Below the pieces are notes generated by a model. That model saw only the letters and a program-made list of their open reading frames with translations, had not been told where the DNA came from and made no database searches. 23,146 nucleotides of DNA from Firmicutes bacterium CAG:460 (GTDB taxonomy: Bacteria; Bacillota_I; Bacilli_A; RF39; UBA660): contig FR899753.1 of NCBI GenBank assembly GCA_000437355.1, positions 1 through 23,146 of the forward strand, given 5' to 3'. Shown one piece after another: positions 1 through 6,031 of the stretch. The position numbers and the translations under genes are program-made. Each line of letters opens with the position of its first letter. The first letter of the stretch is position 1.

Positions 1-439
1 GTTTATGTTCCAGTCTTTCATAAGAATTATTTTTTATTTCTTTTATTAATTCTCTTTGAGACAAATTATTTTCAATGCATAAATTTATATAATAGTTTCT
101 TTTGTTCTCATCTTTTATTGGCAAAATAGTTCTTATTATTGTCCAACTCAATTGTTGGCGCACTGCGCCAATTATTGGAAAACATAGATATAATTGCCTA
201 AACCTGGATAAATTTGTATAATCATATCCTTTACCATATTCTTTTGTTAACTTTGCTGACCAATCTTTTAACAACTCATTTCCATACTTAGATTTATCTT
301 TTCCTCCCTGGGCTTCCACTATTAATCTTCCCACATTCCAATAACACTCAACTAATTCCATGTTAGCATTTGTTTCTCTAATTGCTTTTCCTATTTCTAC
401 TTTTTTAACATAACTATTTACTTCATCATAATAATTCAT
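1..439 (-). CDS. DUF1016 N-terminal domain protein (YhcG-like), 3' end cut by window edge
   Basis: Translating leftward from the ATG at 437-439 gives 146 residues, open to the window edge. Seen: an AGGAGG ribosome binding site just upstream, then the pattern typical of the DUF1016 N-terminal (YhcG_N) domain. This comprises an early 'ELVECYWNVGRLI', then 'KYGNELLKDWSAKLTKEYGKGY' in pieces, 'NLSRFRQLYLCFP', 'RQQLSWTIIRTILPI' and 'NLSQRELIKEI'. In complete members this helical domain precedes a PDDEXK nuclease-like domain, which would lie outside the window. The family is often found near restriction-modification specificity genes or in defence-rich regions, but nothing of that kind is visible here. 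The exact cellular role of DUF1016 proteins is not settled. Its codons include an unusually GC-rich perfect palindrome at 155-171. Family assignment is confident; function is not. Confidence 0.85.
   Translation of the reverse strand, partial: MNYYDEVNSYVKKVEIGKAIRETNANMELVECYWNVGRLIVEAQGGKDKSKYGNELLKDWSAKLTKEYGKGYDYTNLSRFRQLYLCFPIIGAVRQQLSWTIIRTILPIKDENKRNYYINLCIENNLSQRELIKEIKNNSYERLEHK
155..171. repeat. GC-rich perfect palindrome inside the DUF1016 gene
   Basis: TTGGCGCA-C-TGCGCCAA is an 8-bp perfect inverted repeat around one base. It is strongly GC-rich in a sequence otherwise dominated by A/T. It lies within the codons just before the QLSW motif. As RNA it would form a tight stem only with a strained one-base loop, so a DNA-level site (protein binding, recombination or methylation) is as likely. 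No function is assigned. Confidence 0.5.
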
Positions 440-556
440 TTTTTACCTCCTTTTAGAAATAAATACAATTTTTCTTTCATATATAATATTTCCTAAAGAG
501 TTTAAATTTTTGCACTTTTTTTGAAATTTTTACAAAATTTGACGCTTTTTTTTCGT

Positions 557-583
557 AAAAAAAAAAGAAGCTAACTCACTTCC
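557..583 (-). terminator. Intrinsic terminator after the 119-residue hypothetical gene
   Basis: Read leftward, the stop codon at 584-586 is followed directly by GGAAGTGAGTTAGCTTC and a run of T. The stem is GAAG/CTTC, extendable by one wobble pair, and the T run is ten bases (557-566). The stem is short but the position and T tract are right. Confidence 0.6.
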
Positions 584-943
584 TTAAATCCATTTTGAAA
601 TATAAATTACTCTAGTTGTATATTCTTCATAATTATCAAATATTTTGATAATTGAATAAATTATTTCTTTTAAAATATCTTTAGTATCTTTTTTTACTCT
701 TATTTGTAATATTTGTTTTTGCATTTCACGTCTAAATAAATAGTCATCAATATATTTACTAACAACTTTATCTAAATTAATAACACTTTCAACATCTTCA
801 GAATTATTAATATCAATTCTAAAAATATATTGTTGATACAATTTAATTAACTTTTTTGATATAATATCATCTTCATAGGGAGAGAATTCTATTATTTTAT
901 AAAAATTTGGACAAAGGCCAATTATTTGCTTATTTGTATACAT
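584..943 (-). CDS. Hypothetical protein, 119 residues
   Basis: I do not recognise this protein. The ORF starts at ATG 941-943 behind a clear AGAAGGTG ribosome binding site. It has its own sigma-A-type promoter (-35 at 992-997, -10 at 969-974) and a terminator immediately after the stop, so it is probably a real monocistronic gene. The product is small, Lys/Ile-rich and soluble-looking, with no signal peptide or membrane segment. The middle and C-terminal part (about residues 50-112) reads as amphipathic helix with mixed Lys/Asp/Glu. A single Cys (residue 11) gives no metal motif. It is divergent from the D,D-carboxypeptidase gene and shares its -35 region, which hints at alternating use but proves no functional link. 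Confidence 0.7.
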   Translation of the reverse strand: MYTNKQIIGLCPNFYKIIEFSPYEDDIISKKLIKLYQQYIFRIDINNSEDVESVINLDKVVSKYIDDYLFRREMQKQILQIRVKKDTKDILKEIIYSIIKIFDNYEEYTTRVIYISKWI

Positions 944-968
944 AAAATCACCTTCTACTGTTAAGTTA

Positions 969-997
969 AGTTTACTACATTTATTAATATTTGTAAA
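969..997 (-). promoter_or_regulatory. Sigma-A-type promoter for the 119-residue gene
   Basis: Read leftward: TTTACA (997-992), 17-bp spacer, TAAACT (974-969), 26 bases before the start codon. The -35 box occupies the same bases as the -35 of the rightward promoter at 991-1019. Confidence 0.55.
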
Positions 998-1019
998 TAC
1001 CTAAAAGAAATGTTATAAT
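991..1019 (+). promoter_or_regulatory. Sigma-A-type promoter for the D,D-carboxypeptidase gene
   Basis: TTGTAA (991-996), 17-bp spacer, perfect TATAAT (1014-1019). The start codon follows 26 bases later with GGATGGTG as ribosome binding site. Confidence 0.7.
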
Positions 1020-1044
1020 AATTTTAGATAAGGATGGTGCATAA

Positions 1045-2010
1045 ATGACGAAAAGAATAAAAATAAAAAAACAAGTATATTACATTTTAATTGGAATTGT
1101 TCTGATAATCATGGCTTCTATTTTTGGTAATTATAAGTATAAAGAATATAAATATCATCAAACATATGAATATAAATTACTTAATCATGGATATAAGGGT
1201 GAAGATGTAACTAAAATACTTAATAATTTTAGTGAAAAAGATTATAACTACTTTTTAAATAATGATGTTAATGAAAATTATATTAAATTGTTAGATGAAA
1301 AATATTTTTTAAAGAAAAATTTTTATAAGTATATTGAATACATGAATAATAATAAAAAACTAGATTTAACTAGTGTTGTTAGAAACATAAATATTCATTT
1401 AGATAAGAATTTTTATGAAGAAGAATTTAATACAGATGTTAGTAAAGATACAAGTATGTTAGTAAATAAATATTATCTTCTTGGTAGTGATTATGCTCCT
1501 TCAGATTTGGTTACAATTTCTCAGACTTATTCTTGGGGAGATGCGGGAAGTCAAAAAACTAGGAAAGTTACTTATGATGCATTTTTAGAAATGTGGAATG
1601 CTGCACAAGAAGAACAAGGCTATTATTTAATGGTTAGTTCTTCTTATAGGTCTTATCAAGAACAAGAAATTGTTTATAATAATTATAAAAAGACGCGTGG
1701 TCAAAAATATGCTGATAGTATTGCTGCAAGACCTGGTTCTTCTGAACATCAAACTGGTTTAACTTTAGATATATTTAATAAACTTAATAATAATAAAAAT
1801 ACTTTTAAAGATACTGATACTGCAAAATGGTTAGAGAATAATGCTTATAGATTTGGTTTTATTTTAAGGTATCCAGAAGATAAAGTTAAAGTAACTGGTT
1901 ATAGTTATGAAGCTTGGCATTTTAGATATGTTGGTAAAGAAATAGCAAAATATGTTTATGAAAATAATATTACTTTTGAAGAATATTATGCTTACTATAT
2001 TGAAAAATAG
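1045..2010 (+). CDS. Membrane-anchored D-alanyl-D-alanine carboxypeptidase, peptidase M15B (VanY/LdcB type)
   Basis: Predicted zinc carboxypeptidase that trims the terminal D-Ala or the stem peptide of peptidoglycan at the outer face of the membrane. Seen: a basic N-terminus and one membrane segment (about residues 11-28), consistent with an uncleaved anchor. The catalytic domain is C-terminal: 'SSYRSYQEQ' at about 198-206, the zinc motif SxHxxGxxxD as SSEHQTGLTLD (His235, Asp242), and 'EAWHFRYVG' (Glu289 as likely catalytic base, His292 as third zinc ligand). About 120 residues between the anchor and the enzyme domain form a lysine- and tyrosine-rich spacer with short helical repeats. All expected ligands are present, so it should be active. 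Start chosen by the GGATGGTG ribosome binding site; it has its own promoter and a terminator overlapping the stop. VanY and LdcB subtypes cannot be separated from sequence alone. Confidence 0.9.
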   Translation: MTKRIKIKKQVYYILIGIVLIIMASIFGNYKYKEYKYHQTYEYKLLNHGYKGEDVTKILNNFSEKDYNYFLNNDVNENYIKLLDEKYFLKKNFYKYIEYMNNNKKLDLTSVVRNINIHLDKNFYEEEFNTDVSKDTSMLVNKYYLLGSDYAPSDLVTISQTYSWGDAGSQKTRKVTYDAFLEMWNAAQEEQGYYLMVSSSYRSYQEQEIVYNNYKKTRGQKYADSIAARPGSSEHQTGLTLDIFNKLNNNKNTFKDTDTAKWLENNAYRFGFILRYPEDKVKVTGYSYEAWHFRYVGKEIAKYVYENNITFEEYYAYYIEK

Positions 2011-2034
2011 GTTTAAATTACAAACCTATTTTAT
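2004..2034. terminator. Bidirectional intrinsic terminator between carboxypeptidase and spoVIF
   Basis: An 11-bp perfect stem (AAAATAGGTTT at 2004-2014 with AAACCTATTTT at 2022-2032) encloses a 7-base loop. A T-rich tail lies to the right, and the A-run to the left gives Ts on the other strand. The carboxypeptidase stop codon (2008-2010) lies inside the left arm, and spoVIF ends at 2040, so it serves both convergent genes. Confidence 0.8.
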
Positions 2035-2039
2035 TTTAG

Positions 2040-2282
2040 CTAAAACATTTTTTCAACATTATTTGGAACTTTATCTTCTACCACTTTTTTAATTATTTTA
2101 GATTTTTGTTCCTCACTTACTTTTTTACCAGTCATTTTACTTAATGTATCTATTACCTCACTAAGTGTTTTTTCATCTTTCATGTTTCCTTTTTGTAATT
2201 TTTCTGCAAGATTTAAAATAGTGTCTTTAGAAACATTAGTCTTTTTTTCTACTTTTTTAAAAAATTCATCACCGAATTTCAT
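2040..2282 (-). CDS. spoVIF: Stage VI sporulation protein F
   Basis: The 80-residue product matches the SpoVIF (YjcC) family in length and pattern: 'FFKKVEKKTNVSKDTILNLA', then 'DEKTLSEVIDTLSKMTGKKVS', then 'KIIKKVVEDKVP' near the end. In Bacillus subtilis this small mother-cell protein is needed for normal spore coat assembly late in sporulation. There are no membrane segments or cysteines. The ribosome binding site GGGAGGG is very strong and well placed. A CATATATTA element 17 bases before the start codon fits the sigma-K -10 consensus, agreeing with late mother-cell expression known for the family. It is monocistronic: convergent with the carboxypeptidase, divergent from the next gene. With spoIVA in the same window it marks a spore-former. 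Confidence 0.82.
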   Translation of the reverse strand: MKFGDEFFKKVEKKTNVSKDTILNLAEKLQKGNMKDEKTLSEVIDTLSKMTGKKVSEEQKSKIIKKVVEDKVPNNVEKMF

Positions 2283-2298
2283 AGGCCCTCCCTAATGA

Positions 2299-2324
2299 TA
2301 ATATATGCCCAAATTTGACTTTGT
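2299..2324 (-). promoter_or_regulatory. Candidate sigma-K-type (mother-cell) promoter for spoVIF
   Basis: Read leftward: AC (2324-2323), 15-bp spacer, CATATATTA (2307-2299), which matches the sigma-K -10 consensus CATAnnnTA. The spacer is one base shorter than the usual 16. It overlaps the -35 of the divergent sigma-A promoter at 2315-2343. Confidence 0.45.
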
Positions 2325-2343
2325 TTAATAAATGTGTTATAAT
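2315..2343 (+). promoter_or_regulatory. Strong sigma-A-type promoter
   Basis: TTGACT (2315-2320), 17-bp spacer, TATAAT (2338-2343). It drives the gene starting at 2367 and implies a transcript start near 2350. Confidence 0.8.
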
Positions 2344-2366
2344 GTGTCTAAGCTTTGGAGGTTATT

Positions 2367-3176
2367 ATGATAACTTATGATGATATTAAGAAAATTTTAG
2401 AAAGCGTAGACATTGCTAAGTTAGAAAAGGACTATATGACTAGGCAAGAGGTAAATCTCCTGGATAATACTATGAAAGCTAAAGATGTTTTAGCATATTT
2501 TCCAGATGAACTAATTTATTTACCAAAAGGACTTGATAATATCGGTAAGTTAAATGCCTTATTGATGCTTTATTTAAATAGTGGACATTCATCTGCTAAG
2601 AGATTAATTATTGAAATATTGAATAGATGTGGATATAATCCAAATAATGAATTACTTAGAGCTATTCAAATATCTGATTTATATTTTGAAGGACAAATTA
2701 GTCAAGAGAACTATATAAGAGCTATTGGTGGTTTAACAAATTCAAAAGGTGTTGTTAGTATCAAAATGGATGAAATACATATACGTACTATGCAAGGAAT
2801 GTTAAAATTACAATCACTATGTAAAACTTTGGGTATAAGAAAAATTACTGATGAAGAAAGACGTGGTTTTTGTCATAATTTAACCAGTGATGTTTTAATA
2901 GCTAATAAAAAATTATATGGTGGATACTATTATATTCCCCTTTCTTTTACAGGTTATATGGAACATTCTGTAGTAATTGATTTAGAAAAAAGTGAAGTTT
3001 TGGATTTTGCTAATAATATAATTGTTCCTCTTAAAATATGGAAGAAATTCTTTGGTTCTCCAACAATTTTTATAAATGGAGATTACTATCAAGAACTTGC
3101 TAAACAATCTAAAGAAAAATTAAATGTTGATTTAAATATTTGTTTACTTGAACAAGTAAGAAGAAGATGTAAGTAG
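2367..3176 (+). CDS. Unrecognised protein, possible cysteine-peptidase-like C-terminal domain
   Basis: I cannot place this 269-residue protein in a named family. The start is ATG 2367, preceded by GGAGG with 5-base spacing. An upstream in-frame TTG at 2355 lies in the ribosome binding site and is rejected. The N-terminal half (to about residue 150) is helical and charged, with no signal peptide or membrane segment. The C-terminal half has 'RRGFCHNLTSDVL' (Cys169), 'YMEHSVVIDLEKSEVLDFANN' in two pieces (His200, Asp213) and aromatic 'GGYYYIPLSF' between. A Cys, then His at the head of a strand, then an acidic residue after a turn is the order of papain/transglutaminase-like folds, so a cytoplasmic thiol enzyme is possible; this is inference. 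It is monocistronic, with its own promoter and a terminator overlapping its stop. Confidence 0.8.
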   Translation: MITYDDIKKILESVDIAKLEKDYMTRQEVNLLDNTMKAKDVLAYFPDELIYLPKGLDNIGKLNALLMLYLNSGHSSAKRLIIEILNRCGYNPNNELLRAIQISDLYFEGQISQENYIRAIGGLTNSKGVVSIKMDEIHIRTMQGMLKLQSLCKTLGIRKITDEERRGFCHNLTSDVLIANKKLYGGYYYIPLSFTGYMEHSVVIDLEKSEVLDFANNIIVPLKIWKKFFGSPTIFINGDYYQELAKQSKEKLNVDLNICLLEQVRRRCK

Positions 3177-3204
3177 TTATCTTACTTTCATCTTCTTCTT
3201 TTTT
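3158..3204 (+). terminator. Intrinsic terminator spanning the junction of two convergent genes
   Basis: The stem AAGAAGAAGAT (3158-3168) pairs with ATCTTCTTCTT (3190-3200), and GTAAG (3169-3173) pairs with CTTAC (3181-3185). A 4-base bulge sits on the right side and a T run follows. Both stop codons (3174-3176 rightward, 3177-3179 leftward) sit in the 7-base loop region. The T run serves the rightward gene well; the leftward side lacks a good T tract. Confidence 0.75.
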
Positions 3205-5267
3205 AAATACTTATCTAAACCTCTAAAACCTTGGTTTTCATAATCAAAATCTTTTATAATAGAATAATCTTTTATACCTTTTTTAGATAAATATTCTTTT
3301 ATATTATCAATAGTTATATTATGATAATTAATTGTTTGAGTTATTCTTGCTAAAAATTCTTTACTAAAACTATTTTGATAATTAGCTTTATTTTTCAGAA
3401 AACCTATTTTTATATCAATACAAGCATTACTTGTCATAAATATATATGTGTTTTTAAAATCTATTTTTTCTCCTTTAGCATTAGTTACAAAGCCTTCATC
3501 TAATATTTGTAAAAATAAATTTATGACACTTGGATGAGCTTTTTCTAATTCATCTAATAAAATTATAGCATTTGGATGCATTCTTACTTTATCAAAAATG
3601 TTTTCATCATCATAACCAATGTAACCTGCTGATGAACCAATAAGTCTATTTATAGAAATTGGTTCATTGTATTCACTTAAGTCAAGTCTAATTAATGGTA
3701 ACTTTAAATATGTTGCTATTTCCTTAACAGTTTTAGTTTTACCTACTCCAGTTGAACCTGTTAAAAGTATTGATACTGGCATATCATCTTCTTTAAATTT
3801 TAAAGTATTTATTATTTCATCTATGGCTTCATTTTGACCAATTATTTGATTTTTTAAATAGTTATTTAATGAATTCCAATCATTTTTTATACTAGGAATA
3901 TTTACTTTTCTTAATAATACTTCTTTAATATCAGTATTAGTTATTTTATTCGGAGTATTTTCTACTTTAGAAATTTTTTCATTTATTTCTATTTCTATTT
4001 TTCTTAAATTAAGGGCTTCTTCAAAGTTATTTTTCTTAACCATATTTTCTTTTTTCTTAATTATATTTGCTAATTTATTTTTTAATAAACTTATATCTTT
4101 TTCTTTAGAACTTTCTACTTCTTTCATAGCACAGATACTATCAAGAAAATCAAGTGATTTATCAGGATTAAATCTATCTAAAATATACTTATTTGTTAAA
4201 GATACTATTTCTTTAATGTTATCTTCTGATATTTTTATATTATAATGATGTTCAAATGATGGTCTTATTTTGGATAATATTTCAATTGTTTCTTCAATAT
4301 TTGGTTCATTTACTTTAATTATTTCAAATCTTCTAGATAAAGCTTTGTCTTTAGCAATAAATTTATTATATTCATTAATTGTTGTTGCTCCGATTAATTT
4401 AACTTTTCCTCGCGCTAAATAAGGCTTTAAAATGTCACTAGCATTTATGGCTCCTTCTGCTCCTCCAGCATTTGATAATGTATGAATTTCATCAATAAAT
4501 AAAATTATTTCTGGATTATTTTCAACTTCTTTAATTACTTTATTTAATTTTTCTTCAAATTCTCCACGATACTTTGTACCTGCTACTAAAGAAGACATTT
4601 CAATTGAAATAATCTTTTTATTTTTTAATTTATTTGGAACATTTCCATCTTTAATACGTCTTGCTAATTCTTCAACAATAGCACTTTTACCTACTCCAGC
4701 ATCACCGATTAAAAGAGGATTATTTTTATTTTTACGTAAAAGTGTTTCAATTATTAAATTTATTTCTTTTTCACGACCAATTAATAAATCATCTGTTGTA
4801 TATTCTGTTAAATCTTTGCCAATATTATAAATCTCTAACTTGGGATTATTTTTTTTACTCTTAATTTTTATTTCATCATATAATTTATCAATATCTATAC
4901 CTATTCCAGCCATAATTCTAATAGCAATTCCTTCTCCTTCTTCAAGGAGTGATACTAATAAATCAATTGGTTTAATTGTATTACACTTAGAAATATCAAA
5001 AGCATTTTTTATTACTCTTTTTAATAACGGTGTATAAATACATGTACTTTTTTTACTAGTTTCTTCTTTTACTAAAAGTTGTAATTCATCTAAAAAATCA
5101 TCATATGTTAAACAATATCTATTAAGTAAGTCTTTTATTTCTTCATTATTTTTTAACATACTTAAAAGTAAATGTTCTGTTCCAACATATGAATGATTTA
5201 ATTCCATCATTAATTTTTCTGCCCCTTTAAAGATTTTGCTAACTTCTAAATTATAATTATTATACAT
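3177..5267 (-). CDS. clpC: ClpC-like AAA+ unfoldase, short form
   Basis: ATP-driven unfoldase expected to feed proteins to ClpP. Seen in order: double Clp-N repeat (about 1-135); first AAA+ module with Walker A GDAGVGKS (188-195), Walker B ILFIDE (255-260) and SRRF (311-314); a UVR-like middle segment 'NNFEEALNLRKIEIE' (413-427), typical of ClpC rather than ClpB; second AAA+ module with Walker A GSTGVGKT (504-511) and Walker B 'IILLDELEKAHP' (568-579). An IGF tripeptide (621-623) sits where the ClpP-docking loop lies, followed by 'EFLARI' (637-642). At 696 residues it is about 110 shorter than B. subtilis ClpC. The loss is mostly after 'FLARI', where the small domain of the second module is reduced to a degenerate 'GFRGLDKYLKKK'. 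The start region lies in a 13-bp inverted repeat. It follows the 216-residue gene by 56 bases without an obvious terminator, so co-transcription is likely. Confidence 0.85.
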   Translation of the reverse strand: MYNNYNLEVSKIFKGAEKLMMELNHSYVGTEHLLLSMLKNNEEIKDLLNRYCLTYDDFLDELQLLVKEETSKKSTCIYTPLLKRVIKNAFDISKCNTIKPIDLLVSLLEEGEGIAIRIMAGIGIDIDKLYDEIKIKSKKNNPKLEIYNIGKDLTEYTTDDLLIGREKEINLIIETLLRKNKNNPLLIGDAGVGKSAIVEELARRIKDGNVPNKLKNKKIISIEMSSLVAGTKYRGEFEEKLNKVIKEVENNPEIILFIDEIHTLSNAGGAEGAINASDILKPYLARGKVKLIGATTINEYNKFIAKDKALSRRFEIIKVNEPNIEETIEILSKIRPSFEHHYNIKISEDNIKEIVSLTNKYILDRFNPDKSLDFLDSICAMKEVESSKEKDISLLKNKLANIIKKKENMVKKNNFEEALNLRKIEIEINEKISKVENTPNKITNTDIKEVLLRKVNIPSIKNDWNSLNNYLKNQIIGQNEAIDEIINTLKFKEDDMPVSILLTGSTGVGKTKTVKEIATYLKLPLIRLDLSEYNEPISINRLIGSSAGYIGYDDENIFDKVRMHPNAIILLDELEKAHPSVINLFLQILDEGFVTNAKGEKIDFKNTYIFMTSNACIDIKIGFLKNKANYQNSFSKEFLARITQTINYHNITIDNIKEYLSKKGIKDYSIIKDFDYENQGFRGLDKYLKKKKMKVR

Positions 5268-5300
5268 AGAATTAATCCTCCCTTTTATAATTCTATGTAT
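5262..5300 (-). promoter_or_regulatory. 13-bp perfect inverted repeat enclosing the ribosome binding site of the Clp gene
   Basis: In the leader RNA, ATACATAGAATTA (5300-5288) is followed by a 13-base segment holding the GGGAGG Shine-Dalgarno (5287-5275). Then comes the perfect complement TAATTCTATGTAT (5274-5262), which contains the start codon (5267-5265). The folded RNA would have a mostly A-U stem with the start codon paired and the Shine-Dalgarno in the loop. That fits a thermosensor-like translational switch, or as DNA a dimeric-repressor operator. It matches neither CIRCE nor the CtsR heptad repeat. Confidence 0.6.
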
Positions 5301-5323
5301 GTAATGGCTATTTTTTTATTAAA

Positions 5324-5974
5324 TTATTCAAATTTTTTATCATCATCAATTATTTTAATACAACATGGATACTTATTTAAAATAACATATGCTCCGGCGT
5401 AGTTACCACTGTTAAGAAGTTTTAAAATATAATCTAAATCATTTTGTAACATATCTTCGTTAATTATAAATTCATATGAACCATTATTATACGTTACTTT
5501 TATCTTCATATGTTTAAGTGGATATTTTCTAGTTATTATTCTAGTTTTTGTCTTTTTTAATTCTATAGTGGTTTCTAGTTTATAGCTTACTAAAATATTA
5601 TTAGCATTTATAGTACTTTCTTCTTCATAATAAATATATTCATTAAGAATATTCTTTTTATTTTTATTAACAGCATACATTTTATTATTAAAATGAAATA
5701 TCATATTTAAATTACTTGAATAAATTTCTATTTCATCACTATCTAAGTTTTCCATAGCAGGATTAAAATTAATTCTTGTATCAACTGCAGAAAATAATTC
5801 TAATAAACTGTTATTTAAGTTTTCATTAAATTCAAATTTAAAACCAATTGCTTCAAGAAACTTAAAAATAGAAATATTTAATTTATTTAAAACATCATAC
5901 AAAGAAATGTGTTCTTTATCACATTTTCTGTTTATTTTACTTATAATAGTTTTAATCTTTTTTATATCTTCCAT
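5324..5974 (-). CDS. Hypothetical protein between spoIVA and the Clp gene, 216 residues
   Basis: Not recognised. There is no signal peptide or membrane segment. The N-terminal 60 residues are helical ('ISLYDVLNKLNISIFKFLEAIGF' spread over about 23-45). The middle looks like beta strands (about 80-175, including 'LETTIELKKTKTRIITRKYPLKHMKIKVTYNNGSYEFII' in pieces), and a helical end carries an adjacent Cys pair (CC near residue 203). The start ATG 5972-5974 has no convincing Shine-Dalgarno. A sigma-A-like -10 (TATAAT, 5986-5981) lies so close that the transcript could begin at the start codon itself, so translation may be leaderless. The next in-frame Met is not better supported. Its position just downstream of spoIVA and upstream of the ClpC-like gene suggests shared transcription with the latter. 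No function is proposed. Confidence 0.75.
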   Translation of the reverse strand: MEDIKKIKTIISKINRKCDKEHISLYDVLNKLNISIFKFLEAIGFKFEFNENLNNSLLELFSAVDTRINFNPAMENLDSDEIEIYSSNLNMIFHFNNKMYAVNKNKKNILNEYIYYEEESTINANNILVSYKLETTIELKKTKTRIITRKYPLKHMKIKVTYNNGSYEFIINEDMLQNDLDYILKLLNSGNYAGAYVILNKYPCCIKIIDDDKKFE

Positions 5975-5980
5975 GTCTTA

Positions 5981-6010
5981 ATTATACAATCATTTCAATT
6001 AAAAAAGCAA
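5981..6010 (-). promoter_or_regulatory. Sigma-A-like promoter giving a possibly leaderless transcript
   Basis: Read leftward: TTGCTT (6010-6005), 18-bp spacer, TATAAT (5986-5981). Seven bases downstream is position 5974, the A of the ATG. The -35 box overlaps the right arm and the T tract of the spoIVA terminator. Confidence 0.5.
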
Positions 6011-6031
6011 TAGTTTTTATATAACTATTGC
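6001..6031 (-). terminator. Intrinsic terminator of spoIVA overlapping its stop codon
   Basis: Read leftward: GCAATAGTT (6031-6023), a 7-base loop, then AACTATTGC (6015-6007), a perfect 9-bp stem, followed by six T. The last spoIVA codons form the 5' arm and the TAA (6019-6017) is in the loop. Confidence 0.85.

Noticed and set aside
2355..2366. TTG start at 2355 for the gene ending at 3176
   Set aside because: The TTG is part of the ribosome binding site TTTGGAGG of the ATG at 2367 and lies too close to the predicted transcript start.
4840..5037. Rightward ORF inside the Clp gene
   Set aside because: Shadow frame of a strongly conserved coding region, with no ribosome binding site. The same applies to the rightward ORFs at 13763-13993, 15861-16043, 16315-16497, 17593-17781, 19389-19610 and 20243-20467.
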